The translations under genes and the position numbers were made by a program. This document shows positions 1 to 8,883 of a DNA stretch of 64,000 nt, piece by piece. Positions within the stretch are counted from its first letter, which is position 1, and each line of letters begins with the position of its first letter. Source of the stretch: JANQPA01 sp964548175. Lineage in GTDB: Bacteria; Bacteroidota; Bacteroidia; Chitinophagales; Saprospiraceae. The notes under the pieces were generated by a model, which saw nothing but the letters and a program-made list of their open reading frames with translations, was not told where the DNA came from and did not search any database. Location of the stretch: contig CAZJQS010000023.1 of the NCBI GenBank assembly GCA_964548175.1, positions 1 through 64,000 of the forward strand. The letters run 5' to 3'.

Positions 1-53
1 CCCCGACCCGCTGATTACAAATCAGCTGCTCTGGCCAACTGAGCTATGCTGGC
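1..53 (-). tRNA. tRNA-Thr (anticodon TGT), 3' end cut by window edge
   Basis: Read on the minus strand, the gene starts at base 53 with acceptor arm GCCAGCA, followed by a D-arm with AGCTCAGTTGG. The anticodon arm is GCTGA-TTTGTAA-TCAGC, giving anticodon TGT (Thr). The variable region and the start of the T-arm (GGGTCGGGG) reach the window edge, so the T-loop and acceptor 3' strand are missing. In many Bacteroidota a tRNA-Thr starts the tRNA cluster before tuf and sits just downstream of xerC and hpf, which matches the neighbours here. Confidence 0.93.
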
Positions 54-108
54 AACGTTTTGACAAGCTTTGAATGCTTTACTCAAGGTCTTTTCCTCAA
101 AGCGATTG

Positions 109-139
109 CAAAGATATACTAATTGCTATAAAAATCAAA
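109..139 (-). promoter_or_regulatory. Promoter of the tRNA-Thr transcript
   Basis: On the minus strand there is TTTG (136-139), exactly 19 bases, then TATCTTTG (109-116). This is the Bacteroidota housekeeping consensus TTTG-N19-TAnnTTTG. The predicted start lies about 50 bases before the mature tRNA 5' end. It is the cleanest promoter match in the window. Confidence 0.75.
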
Positions 140-218
140 CTGTTTAATACTTTTTTTACCCTTTTCCTTGAGGGTGATGCAAAATTAGAATTTTTCTGCG
201 AAAGGAAGGAGTAGGCAA

Positions 219-276
219 GAAAAAAAGTTAGCTTCTGGCGGGACTCAGCGACCGTTGGCCAACATGCCCCGCCAGA
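219..276 (-). terminator. Rho-independent terminator after hpf
   Basis: On the minus strand a 9-bp stem TCTGGCGGG/CCCGCCAGA (268-276 with 234-242) encloses a GTTGGCCAAC palindrome. It is followed, after AGCTAAC, by a run of seven T. It lies just after the hpf stop codon and separates the xerC-hpf unit from the tRNA promoter. Confidence 0.65.
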
Positions 277-289
277 GACGTCCCTAAGT

Positions 290-586
290 TTAGTTCGAAT
301 ATTTTGCCTTGAATTTTTTAAGCTGCCTTTCCAGTGCTTTTACGGCATCATCCGTAGCATTTTCGAACGTTTTGCTGGTTGATTTCGCAAACAATTGATC
401 TCCTGGAAGATGCAAACTGACCTCCACCACTTTGTCCTTAATCTGCCCGGAGTTTTCTAACTTCAGCTTTACGTTGGCGCTGATGATCTGATCGGAAAGC
501 TTTTCCAGCTTATTGAGCTTCTCTTCAATAAAATCAAGGAGCTTGGTGTCAGCTTTGAACTGAACGGCTTCAGTATTAATTCTCAT
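290..586 (-). CDS. hpf: Ribosome hibernation promoting factor (HPF/RaiA family)
   Basis: A short ribosome-binding protein that stabilises inactive ribosomes in slow growth or starvation. The chosen ATG at 586 gives a 98-residue protein starting MRINTEAVQFKAD, the usual start of the short HPF form. An upstream in-frame ATG at 658 would add 24 residues that do not look like the family. The beta-alpha-beta-beta-beta-alpha pattern is visible: FIEEKLNKLEKL helix, NVKLKLEN and KVVEVSLHLP strands, and a C-terminal helix ALERQLKKFKAKY. It follows xerC by 81 bases on the same strand and is probably cotranscribed with it. There is no long C-terminal dimerisation domain. Confidence 0.9.
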   Translation of the reverse strand: MRINTEAVQFKADTKLLDFIEEKLNKLEKLSDQIISANVKLKLENSGQIKDKVVEVSLHLPGDQLFAKSTSKTFENATDDAVKALERQLKKFKAKYSN

Positions 587-667
587 AACACTACAGTTTA
601 AAAAGTTAGAAAATTTAGGGATGAACTCACCCTGGTTTTCATAGACCAGATCAGCCATGCACCCCCT

Positions 668-1570
668 TCATTCTTTTGCCTTTGGATGAGCCTTCTGATA
701 CACTTTTTTTAATTGTTCGATCGAATTGTGCGTATACACCTGAGTAGCTACCAGGCTGGAGTGTCCCAGTAACTCCTTGATCGCATTCAACTCCGCTCCA
801 TTATTCGAAAGATGGGTAGCAAAAGTATGCCTGAGCGTATGCGGGCTTTTCTTTTCCAGGGTAGTCACCATAGATAGATATTTAGTTACCTTATTATACA
901 CAAACTTTGGATATAAGGGCTGCCCCTTATCCGTAAGCAACAGCTCCCCATATCCCACATCGGGAAAAGCTTCCTGCCGGGCATCCAGATACAATTCCAC
1001 TAATTCCTTCACCATTTCTCCAAATGGCACAAGACGCTCTTTATTTCCCTTGCCTAATACCTTTAAGGCTTTTCCCTCCAGGTCAATATTCACTGTTTTT
1101 ACGTAGATCAACTCCCCTCTGCGTAAACCTGCGCCGTACAACAACGCCAGCATAAGCCGGTCGCGCAACGCCCAGAATTCGCCCGTTCCTGCTACAGCAA
1201 GTTTTTCGAACAAGGCAGCCATCTCTTTTTCCTGTAAATAAACCGGCAGCCGCTTACCCAACTTCGGAGTCATCACCTTCTGCATAGGATTTTGAAAAAG
1301 GTGACCTTGTTTTAACAAAAACCGGAAGTAGGACTTAAGCGTGGCTGCTTTCCGGGCAATAGTAGCAGCAGACCGACCTTCAGAGATAAGTTGCACCATC
1401 CAGGAGCGAATATGCATGGCGTCAATATCTTCAACAGCATCAATCTCGTAAGTCTTTTGAAGAAAATCGACAAATTGCCGAAGGTCGCTTTGATAAGCAG
1501 TAAGGGTATGGGAAGAAAGCCTTTTCTCGTATCGTAAATATTGCTCGAAAGCGTTGATGTGCATAAGCAA
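668..1570 (-). CDS. xerC: Tyrosine recombinase XerC/XerD
   Basis: A 300-residue site-specific recombinase expected to resolve chromosome dimers at dif sites. The N-terminal SAM-like core-binding domain spans about residues 1-90. The catalytic domain carries the Arg of GAGLRRGEL (near 150), the HTLRHTFATHL box (near 243-253), LGHSS (near 269) and the nucleophile Tyr in QVYTH (near 279). All active-site residues are present and the length is normal for Xer proteins. Whether it is XerC or XerD cannot be told from this window. Linkage to hpf and the tRNA cluster is the conserved Bacteroidota arrangement, which favours a housekeeping role over a mobile-element integrase. Confidence 0.92.
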   Translation of the reverse strand: MLMHINAFEQYLRYEKRLSSHTLTAYQSDLRQFVDFLQKTYEIDAVEDIDAMHIRSWMVQLISEGRSAATIARKAATLKSYFRFLLKQGHLFQNPMQKVMTPKLGKRLPVYLQEKEMAALFEKLAVAGTGEFWALRDRLMLALLYGAGLRRGELIYVKTVNIDLEGKALKVLGKGNKERLVPFGEMVKELVELYLDARQEAFPDVGYGELLLTDKGQPLYPKFVYNKVTKYLSMVTTLEKKSPHTLRHTFATHLSNNGAELNAIKELLGHSSLVATQVYTHNSIEQLKKVYQKAHPKAKE

Positions 1571-1645
1571 AGTTTGAAAGAACGGTTTGCTGCTTTTTAC
1601 TACGTCCTTTCAAGGTAATGGATTGGCCGCAAACATGCAAATAAA

Positions 1646-1692
1646 AAGAGGAGAGAGCAAAAGGTCTGCAGACCTTTTTGCCCTCCCCTCTT
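1646..1692 (-). terminator. Terminator of the first Sus operon
   Basis: A long imperfect hairpin whose core is the perfect AAAAGGTCTGCAGACCTTTT (659-678), extended by AAGAGG/CCTCTT arms. On the minus strand it ends in TCTTTTTAT. It lies 32 bases after the susD stop codon. Confidence 0.75.
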
Positions 1693-1723
1693 ATGTGTAT
1701 TGAAATGATGCCAATACTTAATC

Positions 1724-3079
1724 CTAATACCCAGGATTTTGGGTCAAATTCGGATTAGCGTTCATCTCCCGCTGTGGAATCGGGAACACCAACCTCGGAT
1801 CATTGTAAGGAATATCACCAGTAGCCGCGGGTACGGACGTCTGCATACGTCTCATGTCATGGATCTTAAAGCCCTCATGAGCCAACTCAAGACGGCGTTC
1901 CAGCAACACATCTTCCACCGTAACGGCATCCGCAGCCGGCAATCCGGCTCTGGTATGTACCGTATTATAGTCGTCAACAGGAGCAGCACCCACGCTGCTG
2001 CCCAGCCGCAGATTACATTCCGCCCTGGTCAGGTACATTTCCGCAAGGCGAATCACGCCGACGTTACCGAACTGATTGTTCCACTTTCCAGTGCGCATCG
2101 CGCCGTTACCCATGAAGAACAATGCCAGACGATCATCAGCAGGATCATACAGGTTCAAATGGCCATCAAGGATTTCAATGTCCCCGTCACGACCACCAAA
2201 ATCAGGAATAGAGAAGAACGTGTTCATCGAATTCGTTCCATCCTGAGTGGTATTCTGAATGGCAAAAATATCCTCAGAAGAGTTAGCGTCTCTGTTAAAT
2301 GCATCCGCATAATTGGCCACCAGCGAATACTGACCGGACTCAATAACTGCATTCGCAGCATTTAATGCATCCTGAAAACGCCCCATCTGCAGATACACTC
2401 TGGAAAGAATAGCATTGGCTGCGCCCTTGTTGGCGCGCCAGCTGTTGCTTTGCGGCAGCAGGCTTTCCGCTCTGGTCAAATCTGCCAAAACCTGTGTATA
2501 TACTTCTTCCACAGTATTTCTCCTCACATTGCTTTCATCCGTAATGCCTCTGGTCGGCGTAGTAATGACGGGTACACCAAGCTGAGCATTATTCTGCCCT
2601 GCCTCATATTGCAGCCCATAGTAGCGAACCAGCTCGAAATAAAGTAAGCCTCTGATAAAGAGCGCCTCTCCTTCCACTCTCGGGCGATCCGTTTCATTTA
2701 CTCTTTCAACCGCCGACAAGACATTATTGACAATGTTTATAGTCTGGTAAGCATCAATCCATACTCCGGTGGCGTCACCGTTATCGGAGATCATCTGCTT
2801 GGTGAAAATCTCACGCGGCCCGGCAAAAGTACCGACCCACTGTATTTCACCATCTCCCCCCAATAATTCGGAGTTGCGAAGAATGTTTCCGCCAAATAAA
2901 TTACCAACACCCAGCTCATCATAGGCGCCGACAAGTACCGCCTGAATATTGGCGTCATTTTCTAAAGCCTGGGATTCACTGATGCTTTGAGCAGGCTCCA
3001 GTTCCAGCTGCTCATCACAGCCAAAGAACCCGATCAGAAGAAAGCCCAGAAATAATAATCTGATATTTATGATTTTCAT
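1724..3079 (-). CDS. SusD/RagB-family outer-membrane nutrient-binding lipoprotein
   Basis: A 451-residue surface lipoprotein that captures glycans or other nutrients for its SusC partner. The N-terminus is a lipoprotein signal (LLFLGFLLIGFFGC), with the lipidated Cys near residue 21. TPR-like helical content follows, including RVEGEALFIRGLLYFELVRYYG and AILSRVYLQMGRFQDALNAANAVI, typical of SusD. The C-terminal RLAEMYLTRAECNLRLG and LLERRLELAHEGFKIHDMRR motifs are SusD hallmarks. It follows its susC by 18 bases, so the pair is one operon. Substrate is not identifiable, as no glycoside hydrolase is adjacent. Confidence 0.95.
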   Translation of the reverse strand: MKIINIRLLFLGFLLIGFFGCDEQLELEPAQSISESQALENDANIQAVLVGAYDELGVGNLFGGNILRNSELLGGDGEIQWVGTFAGPREIFTKQMISDNGDATGVWIDAYQTINIVNNVLSAVERVNETDRPRVEGEALFIRGLLYFELVRYYGLQYEAGQNNAQLGVPVITTPTRGITDESNVRRNTVEEVYTQVLADLTRAESLLPQSNSWRANKGAANAILSRVYLQMGRFQDALNAANAVIESGQYSLVANYADAFNRDANSSEDIFAIQNTTQDGTNSMNTFFSIPDFGGRDGDIEILDGHLNLYDPADDRLALFFMGNGAMRTGKWNNQFGNVGVIRLAEMYLTRAECNLRLGSSVGAAPVDDYNTVHTRAGLPAADAVTVEDVLLERRLELAHEGFKIHDMRRMQTSVPAATGDIPYNDPRLVFPIPQREMNANPNLTQNPGY

Positions 3080-3097
3080 GAATTTTCTTTTTTTGAA

Positions 3098-6000
3098 TTA
3101 AAGACCAATATTGATACCAAAAACAATGGTTTTAGGCTGTGGAGCAGCATAGAAATCCTGACCAAAGCTCACATTAGATACAAAAGCATCCGAAGATACT
3201 TCAGGATCCCACCCATCATAATCAGTAAAGGTAGCCAGGTTCTGGCCGGTAACATAGAGTCTCAGACGGCTGAGGCCTATGTTCTGTAATACACTCCTTG
3301 GAAACTCATACCCAAAAGTCAAATTCTGAAGACGTACAAAGGATCCCTCAGAAATGTAGCGGCTGTGTCTTCTCTGATCACCATTGCCACCCAGGAAAAT
3401 GGCTTTTGGTACGTCGGTGACGTCACCAGGCTGCTGCCAGCGATTGAGTTGGTCTCTGGTCTGGTTATCGAACCAGGCGCCCTGAGCGGACATAAACCGG
3501 CCGGCAGTATTAAACAACTGATGGCCGAAAGTTCCTCTGAAAGAAATGCTCAGGCTGAAGCCTTTATAAGAAAAGTCATTCGTTACACCTCCGATCACAT
3601 CCGGGTTCGGATTACCAATCACGACATCATTCGCCTCGGAAAACACATTCGTTGTCTGATCTCCGGTACCTTCACCGTTGATGAACCAGATGGCATCGCC
3701 GTTGGCGGGGTCAACACCTGCATATTCCTTGCCCCAGAATACACCGATAGGCTCGCCAAGCTTGACAACGTTCAGTCCGTCATCGATCAGTTCCTGTCCG
3801 GAAGCCAGTCTGGTCACTTCATTTTGATTAAAGGCAACGTTCAGGCTGGTATTCCACTTGAAAGCTCCCACCAGGTTATTGGTGTTCAATACAAATTCCA
3901 CCCCTCGATTTTCGATTGCACCGATATTCCGCGTTTGAGAAGTAAAACCAGAAGTAGCCGGCACAGGAACGTTCAGCAACAGATCGTCGGTTGTCTTGAC
4001 GTAATAATCAATTTCACCGTTGATCCGGTTATCTAAAAATCCGAAGTCAATACCGATGTCCACCTGAGTAACGTTTTCCCAGGTAAGGTCCGGGTTAGGG
4101 ATTTGAGTAGGCTGCAGACCTGGTGATCCGTTATAGCCTTCAGCACCGAAAAGACCGAGTGATGGGAAGTTACCGATCTCGGCATTACCTGTCTGACCCC
4201 AGCTGGCCCGCAATTTCAGGAAGCTGATGCTGGAGTTACCCGCAAGAAAGTTTTCTTCGGTCAGCACCCAACCTGCAGATACTGCAGGGAAAATACCATA
4301 GCGGTTATTCTCACCAAAACGGGAAGAACCATCGACACGGGCGCTTACAGAAAGCAGATATTTTCTATCAAAATTATAGTTAGCTCTAAGGAAATAAGAA
4401 GCAAAAGAGAATTCAGTGAGGGTAGAAGTACCAAAAGTAATATCAGCAGCTGAAGCCAGTGTTTTAAGGTCATCCACCGGAAACTCCTGCCCGTCCGTAC
4501 GCGTCAGTTCGCGTTGTGAACGCTGATATTCCACACCAGCCACCAGGTCAAGGTTGTGAACCTCATTCAGGGTAGTGGTATAGTTGGCATAGGCCTTAGT
4601 ATTAAAGTTCAGGACCTGAACGGTTTGAGAAGAACCAAAACCGTTAGTCGCCTGACCGGAGAATGTTTTTACCCCCCAGCGTGCATCATCCCTTAAGTTG
4701 TATAAATCAACCGCTACCTCACCATTTATTCTAAGGCCTGGCAACAGTTCATAGCGCACATAACCATTACTGATGTTACGGAAAGACTCAATGGATCTGA
4801 TCGCTTCCTCTGTTTCGATCAAACCGTTATAATACGTATTGATCGGGCGATCAAAAAACTCTCCGGGCTGAAAAGTGCGTCCACCAAAAGGAGAACGATA
4901 GGGCTGATCCAGATTGTTACGCACCGGAGTAAGCGGCGCCTGTGCAACCAGCTGCAAAGGCGTAGAAAAAGCGTTATCGTTGGCAACCTGATCCGTGAAC
5001 GTACGGGAAAGACTCATATTTACCCCCACCGTCAGCTTCTCATCAATGCTGTGATCGAGGTTCAGGCGGCCACTCAAACGGGAAAAACCGTTGCCTACCA
5101 GTATACCTTCCTGATCACTCCAGCCTAAACCAACGTAAAAACGGGTTTTTTCATCACCACCGGAAAAGTTCAGGTTGGCCTGGCGGGAAAGGGCATCTTG
5201 TCTGAAAGCCTCTTCCTGCCAGTCGACATCCGTTTCCAGCGTCCGCCAGTCAGATGGACCGGAATAACGGTCGAATCTCGCTTCCACCCAATCTTTCCAG
5301 TTAAAACCATCTGGTGTATTGCCCTCAATCTCATCAAGATTGACGGCTGCTTCCGTGAACAGTTCAACGTATTCCTCTGAATTCAGGAATTCTCTACGAC
5401 CCGTAGGGTTACTAAAACCGAACTGATAGCCAGCTTCGACTTTAGTTTTTCCTCTTTTACCTTGCTTGGTCGTGATCAGGACCACCCCGTTCGCAGCACG
5501 TGAACCATAAATAGCAGCGGCAGAAGCATCTTTCAGGATCTCTACCGACTCAATATCGTTGAAGTTTAAGTCCGCCAGTGGGTTCAAAGAAGCACCACTG
5601 ATGTTCTGAGATTGGGTTGTAACCGGAATACCATCAATCACATACAGCGGCTGATTACTTGCTGTAATGGAAGCCGAGCCGCGAATACGCACCCGCATCT
5701 GTGCTCCAGGCTTACCGTTGACCGATTCAATAAATACACCGGCACTTTTTCCTTGCAGCGATTGTTCCAGAGTAGTAACCGGCACGTTTTCCAACTGTTC
5801 GCCGCTTACCTTGGCAATATTACCGGTAACCGTCGACTTGATCTGGGTTCCGTAACCAACCACCACGACTTCATTCAACTGCTCAACAGTTTCTTCCAAC
5901 GTGACGTCAATCACATCTGAGGGCCCTACACTTACTTCCTGCGTCCGAAACCCAGTATAACTGAAAACCAGGGCATTCACGCCGTTAGGAACATCGAGAG

Positions 6001-6175
6001 AATAGGTGCCGTCAAGGTCTGTTACTGTACCTGTGGTGGTGCCTTTCGCTAGGACGGAGGCGCCAATCAGGGGCTCACCGTCTGCATCGGTGACCGTACC
6101 TCTGATCGTCCTCTGTGCAAGAGTGGCGCCCAGCACAAAAAGGACTAAGCTTAAAACTAAAGAGAGTTTTTTCAT
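3098..6175 (-). CDS. SusC/RagA-family TonB-linked outer-membrane transporter
   Basis: A 1025-residue TonB-dependent importer. It has a signal peptide (residues 1-20, ending TLAQ), then a carboxypeptidase-regulatory-like beta-sandwich (about 22-95, with RGTVTDADGEPLIGASV). The plug domain (about 105-225) contains QPLYVIDGIP and AAIYGSRAANGVVLITTK, both SusC signatures. The remainder is a 22-strand barrel ending in the aromatic-rich TIVFGINIGL. It is the first gene of a two-gene operon with the downstream susD. It imports an unknown substrate, probably an oligosaccharide or peptide, using TonB-ExbBD energy. Confidence 0.96.
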   Translation of the reverse strand: MKKLSLVLSLVLFVLGATLAQRTIRGTVTDADGEPLIGASVLAKGTTTGTVTDLDGTYSLDVPNGVNALVFSYTGFRTQEVSVGPSDVIDVTLEETVEQLNEVVVVGYGTQIKSTVTGNIAKVSGEQLENVPVTTLEQSLQGKSAGVFIESVNGKPGAQMRVRIRGSASITASNQPLYVIDGIPVTTQSQNISGASLNPLADLNFNDIESVEILKDASAAAIYGSRAANGVVLITTKQGKRGKTKVEAGYQFGFSNPTGRREFLNSEEYVELFTEAAVNLDEIEGNTPDGFNWKDWVEARFDRYSGPSDWRTLETDVDWQEEAFRQDALSRQANLNFSGGDEKTRFYVGLGWSDQEGILVGNGFSRLSGRLNLDHSIDEKLTVGVNMSLSRTFTDQVANDNAFSTPLQLVAQAPLTPVRNNLDQPYRSPFGGRTFQPGEFFDRPINTYYNGLIETEEAIRSIESFRNISNGYVRYELLPGLRINGEVAVDLYNLRDDARWGVKTFSGQATNGFGSSQTVQVLNFNTKAYANYTTTLNEVHNLDLVAGVEYQRSQRELTRTDGQEFPVDDLKTLASAADITFGTSTLTEFSFASYFLRANYNFDRKYLLSVSARVDGSSRFGENNRYGIFPAVSAGWVLTEENFLAGNSSISFLKLRASWGQTGNAEIGNFPSLGLFGAEGYNGSPGLQPTQIPNPDLTWENVTQVDIGIDFGFLDNRINGEIDYYVKTTDDLLLNVPVPATSGFTSQTRNIGAIENRGVEFVLNTNNLVGAFKWNTSLNVAFNQNEVTRLASGQELIDDGLNVVKLGEPIGVFWGKEYAGVDPANGDAIWFINGEGTGDQTTNVFSEANDVVIGNPNPDVIGGVTNDFSYKGFSLSISFRGTFGHQLFNTAGRFMSAQGAWFDNQTRDQLNRWQQPGDVTDVPKAIFLGGNGDQRRHSRYISEGSFVRLQNLTFGYEFPRSVLQNIGLSRLRLYVTGQNLATFTDYDGWDPEVSSDAFVSNVSFGQDFYAAPQPKTIVFGINIGL

Positions 6176-6208
6176 ACCAAAATTTTATTTGTGTGAAAAT
6201 CTTATCCG

Positions 6209-6252
6209 ACTCCCACCCGGGAGTTATTTGAACCAAATGAACCGCAAATTTA
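6209..6252 (-). promoter_or_regulatory. Promoter -7 element and leader hairpin of the first susC
   Basis: On the minus strand TAAATTTG (6245-6252) matches the TAnnTTTG -7 element and lies 69 bases before the susC ATG. The 5' leader then holds a small hairpin, ACTCCC-GGGT-GGGAGT (6209-6224). No clear -33 TTTG is seen at the right distance. The rest of 6253-6439 shows nothing recognisable. Confidence 0.45.
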
Positions 6253-6439
6253 ACAATTCCTTATTACTTTAAACTTGACTTTTGTCATTTTCGCTGCCTG
6301 CAGGCATTGTTTCAGTCTGATTTGTGTATTGCTGAGTTATTCCAGATGTTAATTTTGTTCAGCAAAAACGATCTTTGACCCTTCCGCTCTGGCAGCAGCA
6401 CAGGTTGAACAGATTCCTCCTAATAACCAAAAGTTCCTT

Positions 6440-7570
6440 TCATTCGAAGCTTTCCATACGATACACCTTTGCCTCTTCATTAACGATCACTCCATGCACC
6501 CGCTCTTTTCGAGGCAGCCGATCGTCGTCATATGCGATGGGATAAGCAAGATAGTCATTATTGGTCCGGTAATCACCATACGGATATTCGGTATAATCAA
6601 AACCACCGCCTCCCTGGTTTGAAGAAAGCACCTTTGGAAGCCGATAAATCTGCCGCCAGGCGCGCCACTTCATTTCCACTACCGGAAAAAGACCTACGGG
6701 TTGCCCTTTTAAGGGACCGTTGACGCTTTGAGCGGCTAATTGCGTCCAAATACTGTTAGTCTGTCGGTCAAATGGAAGAACATTGCTATTATAGAGCAGG
6801 CCGGATATCCCGAAAGTCGTCTCTTCCCCATTGATCATCCGATTCCAAATCATGGCAGTTCCGGTCAGTGGGCAATAAACCACTGAAAAAGGAGTACCGC
6901 CAATTTTATCATTGACAATCTCATGCCAGTCCAACACTGCATGTGGATAGGCTCTGGCCTCACCTTCTATTTCTGCCCCGACAATCCAGTCATCGTCTTT
7001 TACATAAAATTTGCGTTCTACATCTGCTTTAAAGTCATAATTTTCAAAAACAGGTTCTTCCAGTGAACGAATGGCATCGTAGCCGGAGCCCCGAAAGATA
7101 AAATCGGTGGGAATCGACCAATTGTCATCATCAGGTTCTGATACGGTTATTGTTTCTCCTGCTTCACTGCCATATATAGGTACGCCTGGATACATAGCTC
7201 CAAAGATGAACCAATAGCCCATGCAGGATTTAACAGGCGCCAACTGCTGACCTTCCCGAGAGCCGGAAACGGCCTTACCGAATAAATCCCATTCATTGCC
7301 TTCGCTATCACTCATGATAGTGGGTAATTCGTCTTGTTTTGGAAAAAAATCAAGCAAGGTCCCATCGGGGAGCTTTCTTTGAAAGGAGACGATGAAGCCA
7401 TGAAAGGGACTGCCAGCCAGAACGATCTGCCGGCCGTTTACTTCGTCCTGGATGACGGTTATGCTGCCGCTGCCTGTGTACGGGTCAGGGATAGGTGTGG
7501 AAGGCTCAGTTTCTTCGGATGTGGAGCAGCTAACGAGTAGGAGGAAGAAAAAAAGGAGGTGGTTTTTCAT
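6440..7570 (-). CDS. DUF3179 domain-containing lipoprotein
   Basis: A 376-residue protein with a lipoprotein signal (LLFFFLLLVSC, Cys near 15), so it is likely anchored in a membrane facing the periplasm or surface. The DUF3179 core spans about residues 190-365 and includes GEARAYPHAVLDWHEIVND, FSVVYCPLTGTAMIW and FGISGLLYNSNVLPFDRQT. The conserved Cys of VYCPLTG is present. Family function is unknown to me. It lies between two SusCD operons but has 264 bases of leader to the first one, so shared regulation is not shown. The N-terminal 180 residues include an apparent extra domain with a similar Cys (KSCMGYWFIFG), perhaps a degenerate repeat. Confidence 0.88.
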   Translation of the reverse strand: MKNHLLFFFLLLVSCSTSEETEPSTPIPDPYTGSGSITVIQDEVNGRQIVLAGSPFHGFIVSFQRKLPDGTLLDFFPKQDELPTIMSDSEGNEWDLFGKAVSGSREGQQLAPVKSCMGYWFIFGAMYPGVPIYGSEAGETITVSEPDDDNWSIPTDFIFRGSGYDAIRSLEEPVFENYDFKADVERKFYVKDDDWIVGAEIEGEARAYPHAVLDWHEIVNDKIGGTPFSVVYCPLTGTAMIWNRMINGEETTFGISGLLYNSNVLPFDRQTNSIWTQLAAQSVNGPLKGQPVGLFPVVEMKWRAWRQIYRLPKVLSSNQGGGGFDYTEYPYGDYRTNNDYLAYPIAYDDDRLPRKERVHGVIVNEEAKVYRMESFE

Positions 7571-7762
7571 TGTGCATTTTTTTTGACACTGATCTTCACT
7601 GTCTGTTGTTTTATTTTACGCGTAGTGACGCAGGTTATACAGGTTCAAACAGTTCTAGAGCCTAACTGCCCTTGTAAATCTACAAAAGCTGCGTCCTTCT
7701 GCGTCAAAAAAAAAACAACGAGCATCAGCACAACCAGCGTTCATTAGCGGCTGTAAAAGATT

Positions 7763-8740
7763 TTATAAATCAGTAGTCATCAGCTCTTGTTTAGGAGTGA
7801 TGCTGTATCTCAAATTTACTCTAATTCTGCTGGAAGTCGTCAGCTGAGTGCCGGTCAAATCGCGGTAGAGGGGTATCTCCCCCGTCAGGCCGATGCTCCA
7901 ATTCTGACTGAAATGAACGTCAAGCCCCGGCATAAGGTGGAGCCAGTTCCCTCCGGTATTAGCTGACTTTACTCCGTTGACACGATCAACGGCAGTGTTT
8001 CTGTATCGAAAAAGCAAGGAAGGGTCTACCACCCACAGGCCGATGAAATAACTGTCGGCCAGACCGGTAATCCACTGCAACTCATTGCCGAATTCATATT
8101 CCTGAGCGCCGTTGAAACGATCGGCGGGAGATGTCAGGCGATAGGTCAGCACATTGGTCCAGCTCATTCCAGGTTTGAAGATATTGTAAATAACGGCATT
8201 GGCGCCAAGCAGTTGATCCAAGGCGCCTTGCCCCGGCTGCATATCGGGATGTAGAGCAGTAATGCCCGTGGTCGGATCGAGACGATCCGTAGCACCTAGG
8301 GGGATGGTTAGGCCGCCGGCGAGAACGAGGCTCATGCCGGGATTATTGATCAGGTTGTATTGTAGCATGGCCACGGCATCACCTATCCCCTCGGCATAAG
8401 TTGTTGTCCGTCTGCCACCGATATTATCAATGACCTCTTCCTGGCGGACGAAGGAAAATAAACCGGTAAGGGAAAATTTGGGAGAAAAAGCATAACTTCC
8501 TCTTAACAATACCGAGTGGGTATTGCGATCTCTTCGGTCATCATCCAGCTTTTGGCTACCTGAAACCAGCGCCCGCTGGGTGTTATAATCATAGCTCAGT
8601 TGAAATTCGAGTTGCTGATGTTGCAAGCCCTGAATGCCAAGGTTACTGGATAGGGGCGTGCCGCCCGAACAGCAGGCCTGAGAGAAAAGCGTCTGACTTA
8701 CAATACTCAGGAAAAAAAGAAGAAAAGCTGTCGATTTCAT
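7763..8740 (-). CDS. Outer-membrane beta-barrel protein of unknown function
   Basis: A 325-residue protein starting at the ATG at 8740. A longer in-frame start at 8872 would place 44 non-signal residues ahead of a clear signal peptide, MKSTAFLLFFLSIVSQTLFS, so the shorter start is preferred. The mature protein begins QACCSGGTP and continues as alternating polar/hydrophobic strands (FSLTGLFSFVRQ, SLVLAGGLTIPLG, WSIGLTGEIPLYR), ending in RINLRYSI-like strands. It resembles the barrels often annotated as putative phenol-degradation MetA-pathway/transporter-like proteins, but I cannot name the family. The CCSGG start of the mature chain is unusual. Confidence 0.75.
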   Translation of the reverse strand: MKSTAFLLFFLSIVSQTLFSQACCSGGTPLSSNLGIQGLQHQQLEFQLSYDYNTQRALVSGSQKLDDDRRDRNTHSVLLRGSYAFSPKFSLTGLFSFVRQEEVIDNIGGRRTTTYAEGIGDAVAMLQYNLINNPGMSLVLAGGLTIPLGATDRLDPTTGITALHPDMQPGQGALDQLLGANAVIYNIFKPGMSWTNVLTYRLTSPADRFNGAQEYEFGNELQWITGLADSYFIGLWVVDPSLLFRYRNTAVDRVNGVKSANTGGNWLHLMPGLDVHFSQNWSIGLTGEIPLYRDLTGTQLTTSSRIRVNLRYSITPKQELMTTDL

Positions 8741-8764
8741 TTTGAGCGTTTTATGATTACAACT

Positions 8765-8772
8765 CAAAGTTA
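8765..8772 (-). promoter_or_regulatory. Candidate -7 element for the barrel gene
   Basis: Minus-strand TAACTTTG fits TAnnTTTG and lies 24 bases before the chosen ATG at 8740, downstream of the terminator at 8818-8850. No -33 element is obvious, so this is a weak call that mainly supports the shorter start. Confidence 0.35.
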
Positions 8773-8817
8773 AGGATCGATAAGAATAAGAACTGTCCCA
8801 GGGTTGACGTAGGAATG

Positions 8818-8850
8818 AAAAAGGCTGGTCGCCGGATAGCGACCAACCTT
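8818..8850 (-). terminator. Terminator of the second Sus operon (bidirectional hairpin)
   Basis: AAGGCTGGTCGC (8821-8832) pairs with GCGACCAACCTT (8839-8850) with one mismatch and a six-base loop. On the minus strand it is followed by TTTTTC, on the plus strand by seven T. It lies 34 bases after the susD stop, and the only gene it can end is that susD. Confidence 0.7.
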
Positions 8851-8883
8851 TTTTTATAGTTTTTATGCCCAAAGGCTTAAAAA

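Noticed and set aside
668..1570. Phage or island integrase
   Set aside because: Linkage to hpf and the tRNA/tuf locus is the conserved housekeeping arrangement, and no other mobile-element genes are nearby.
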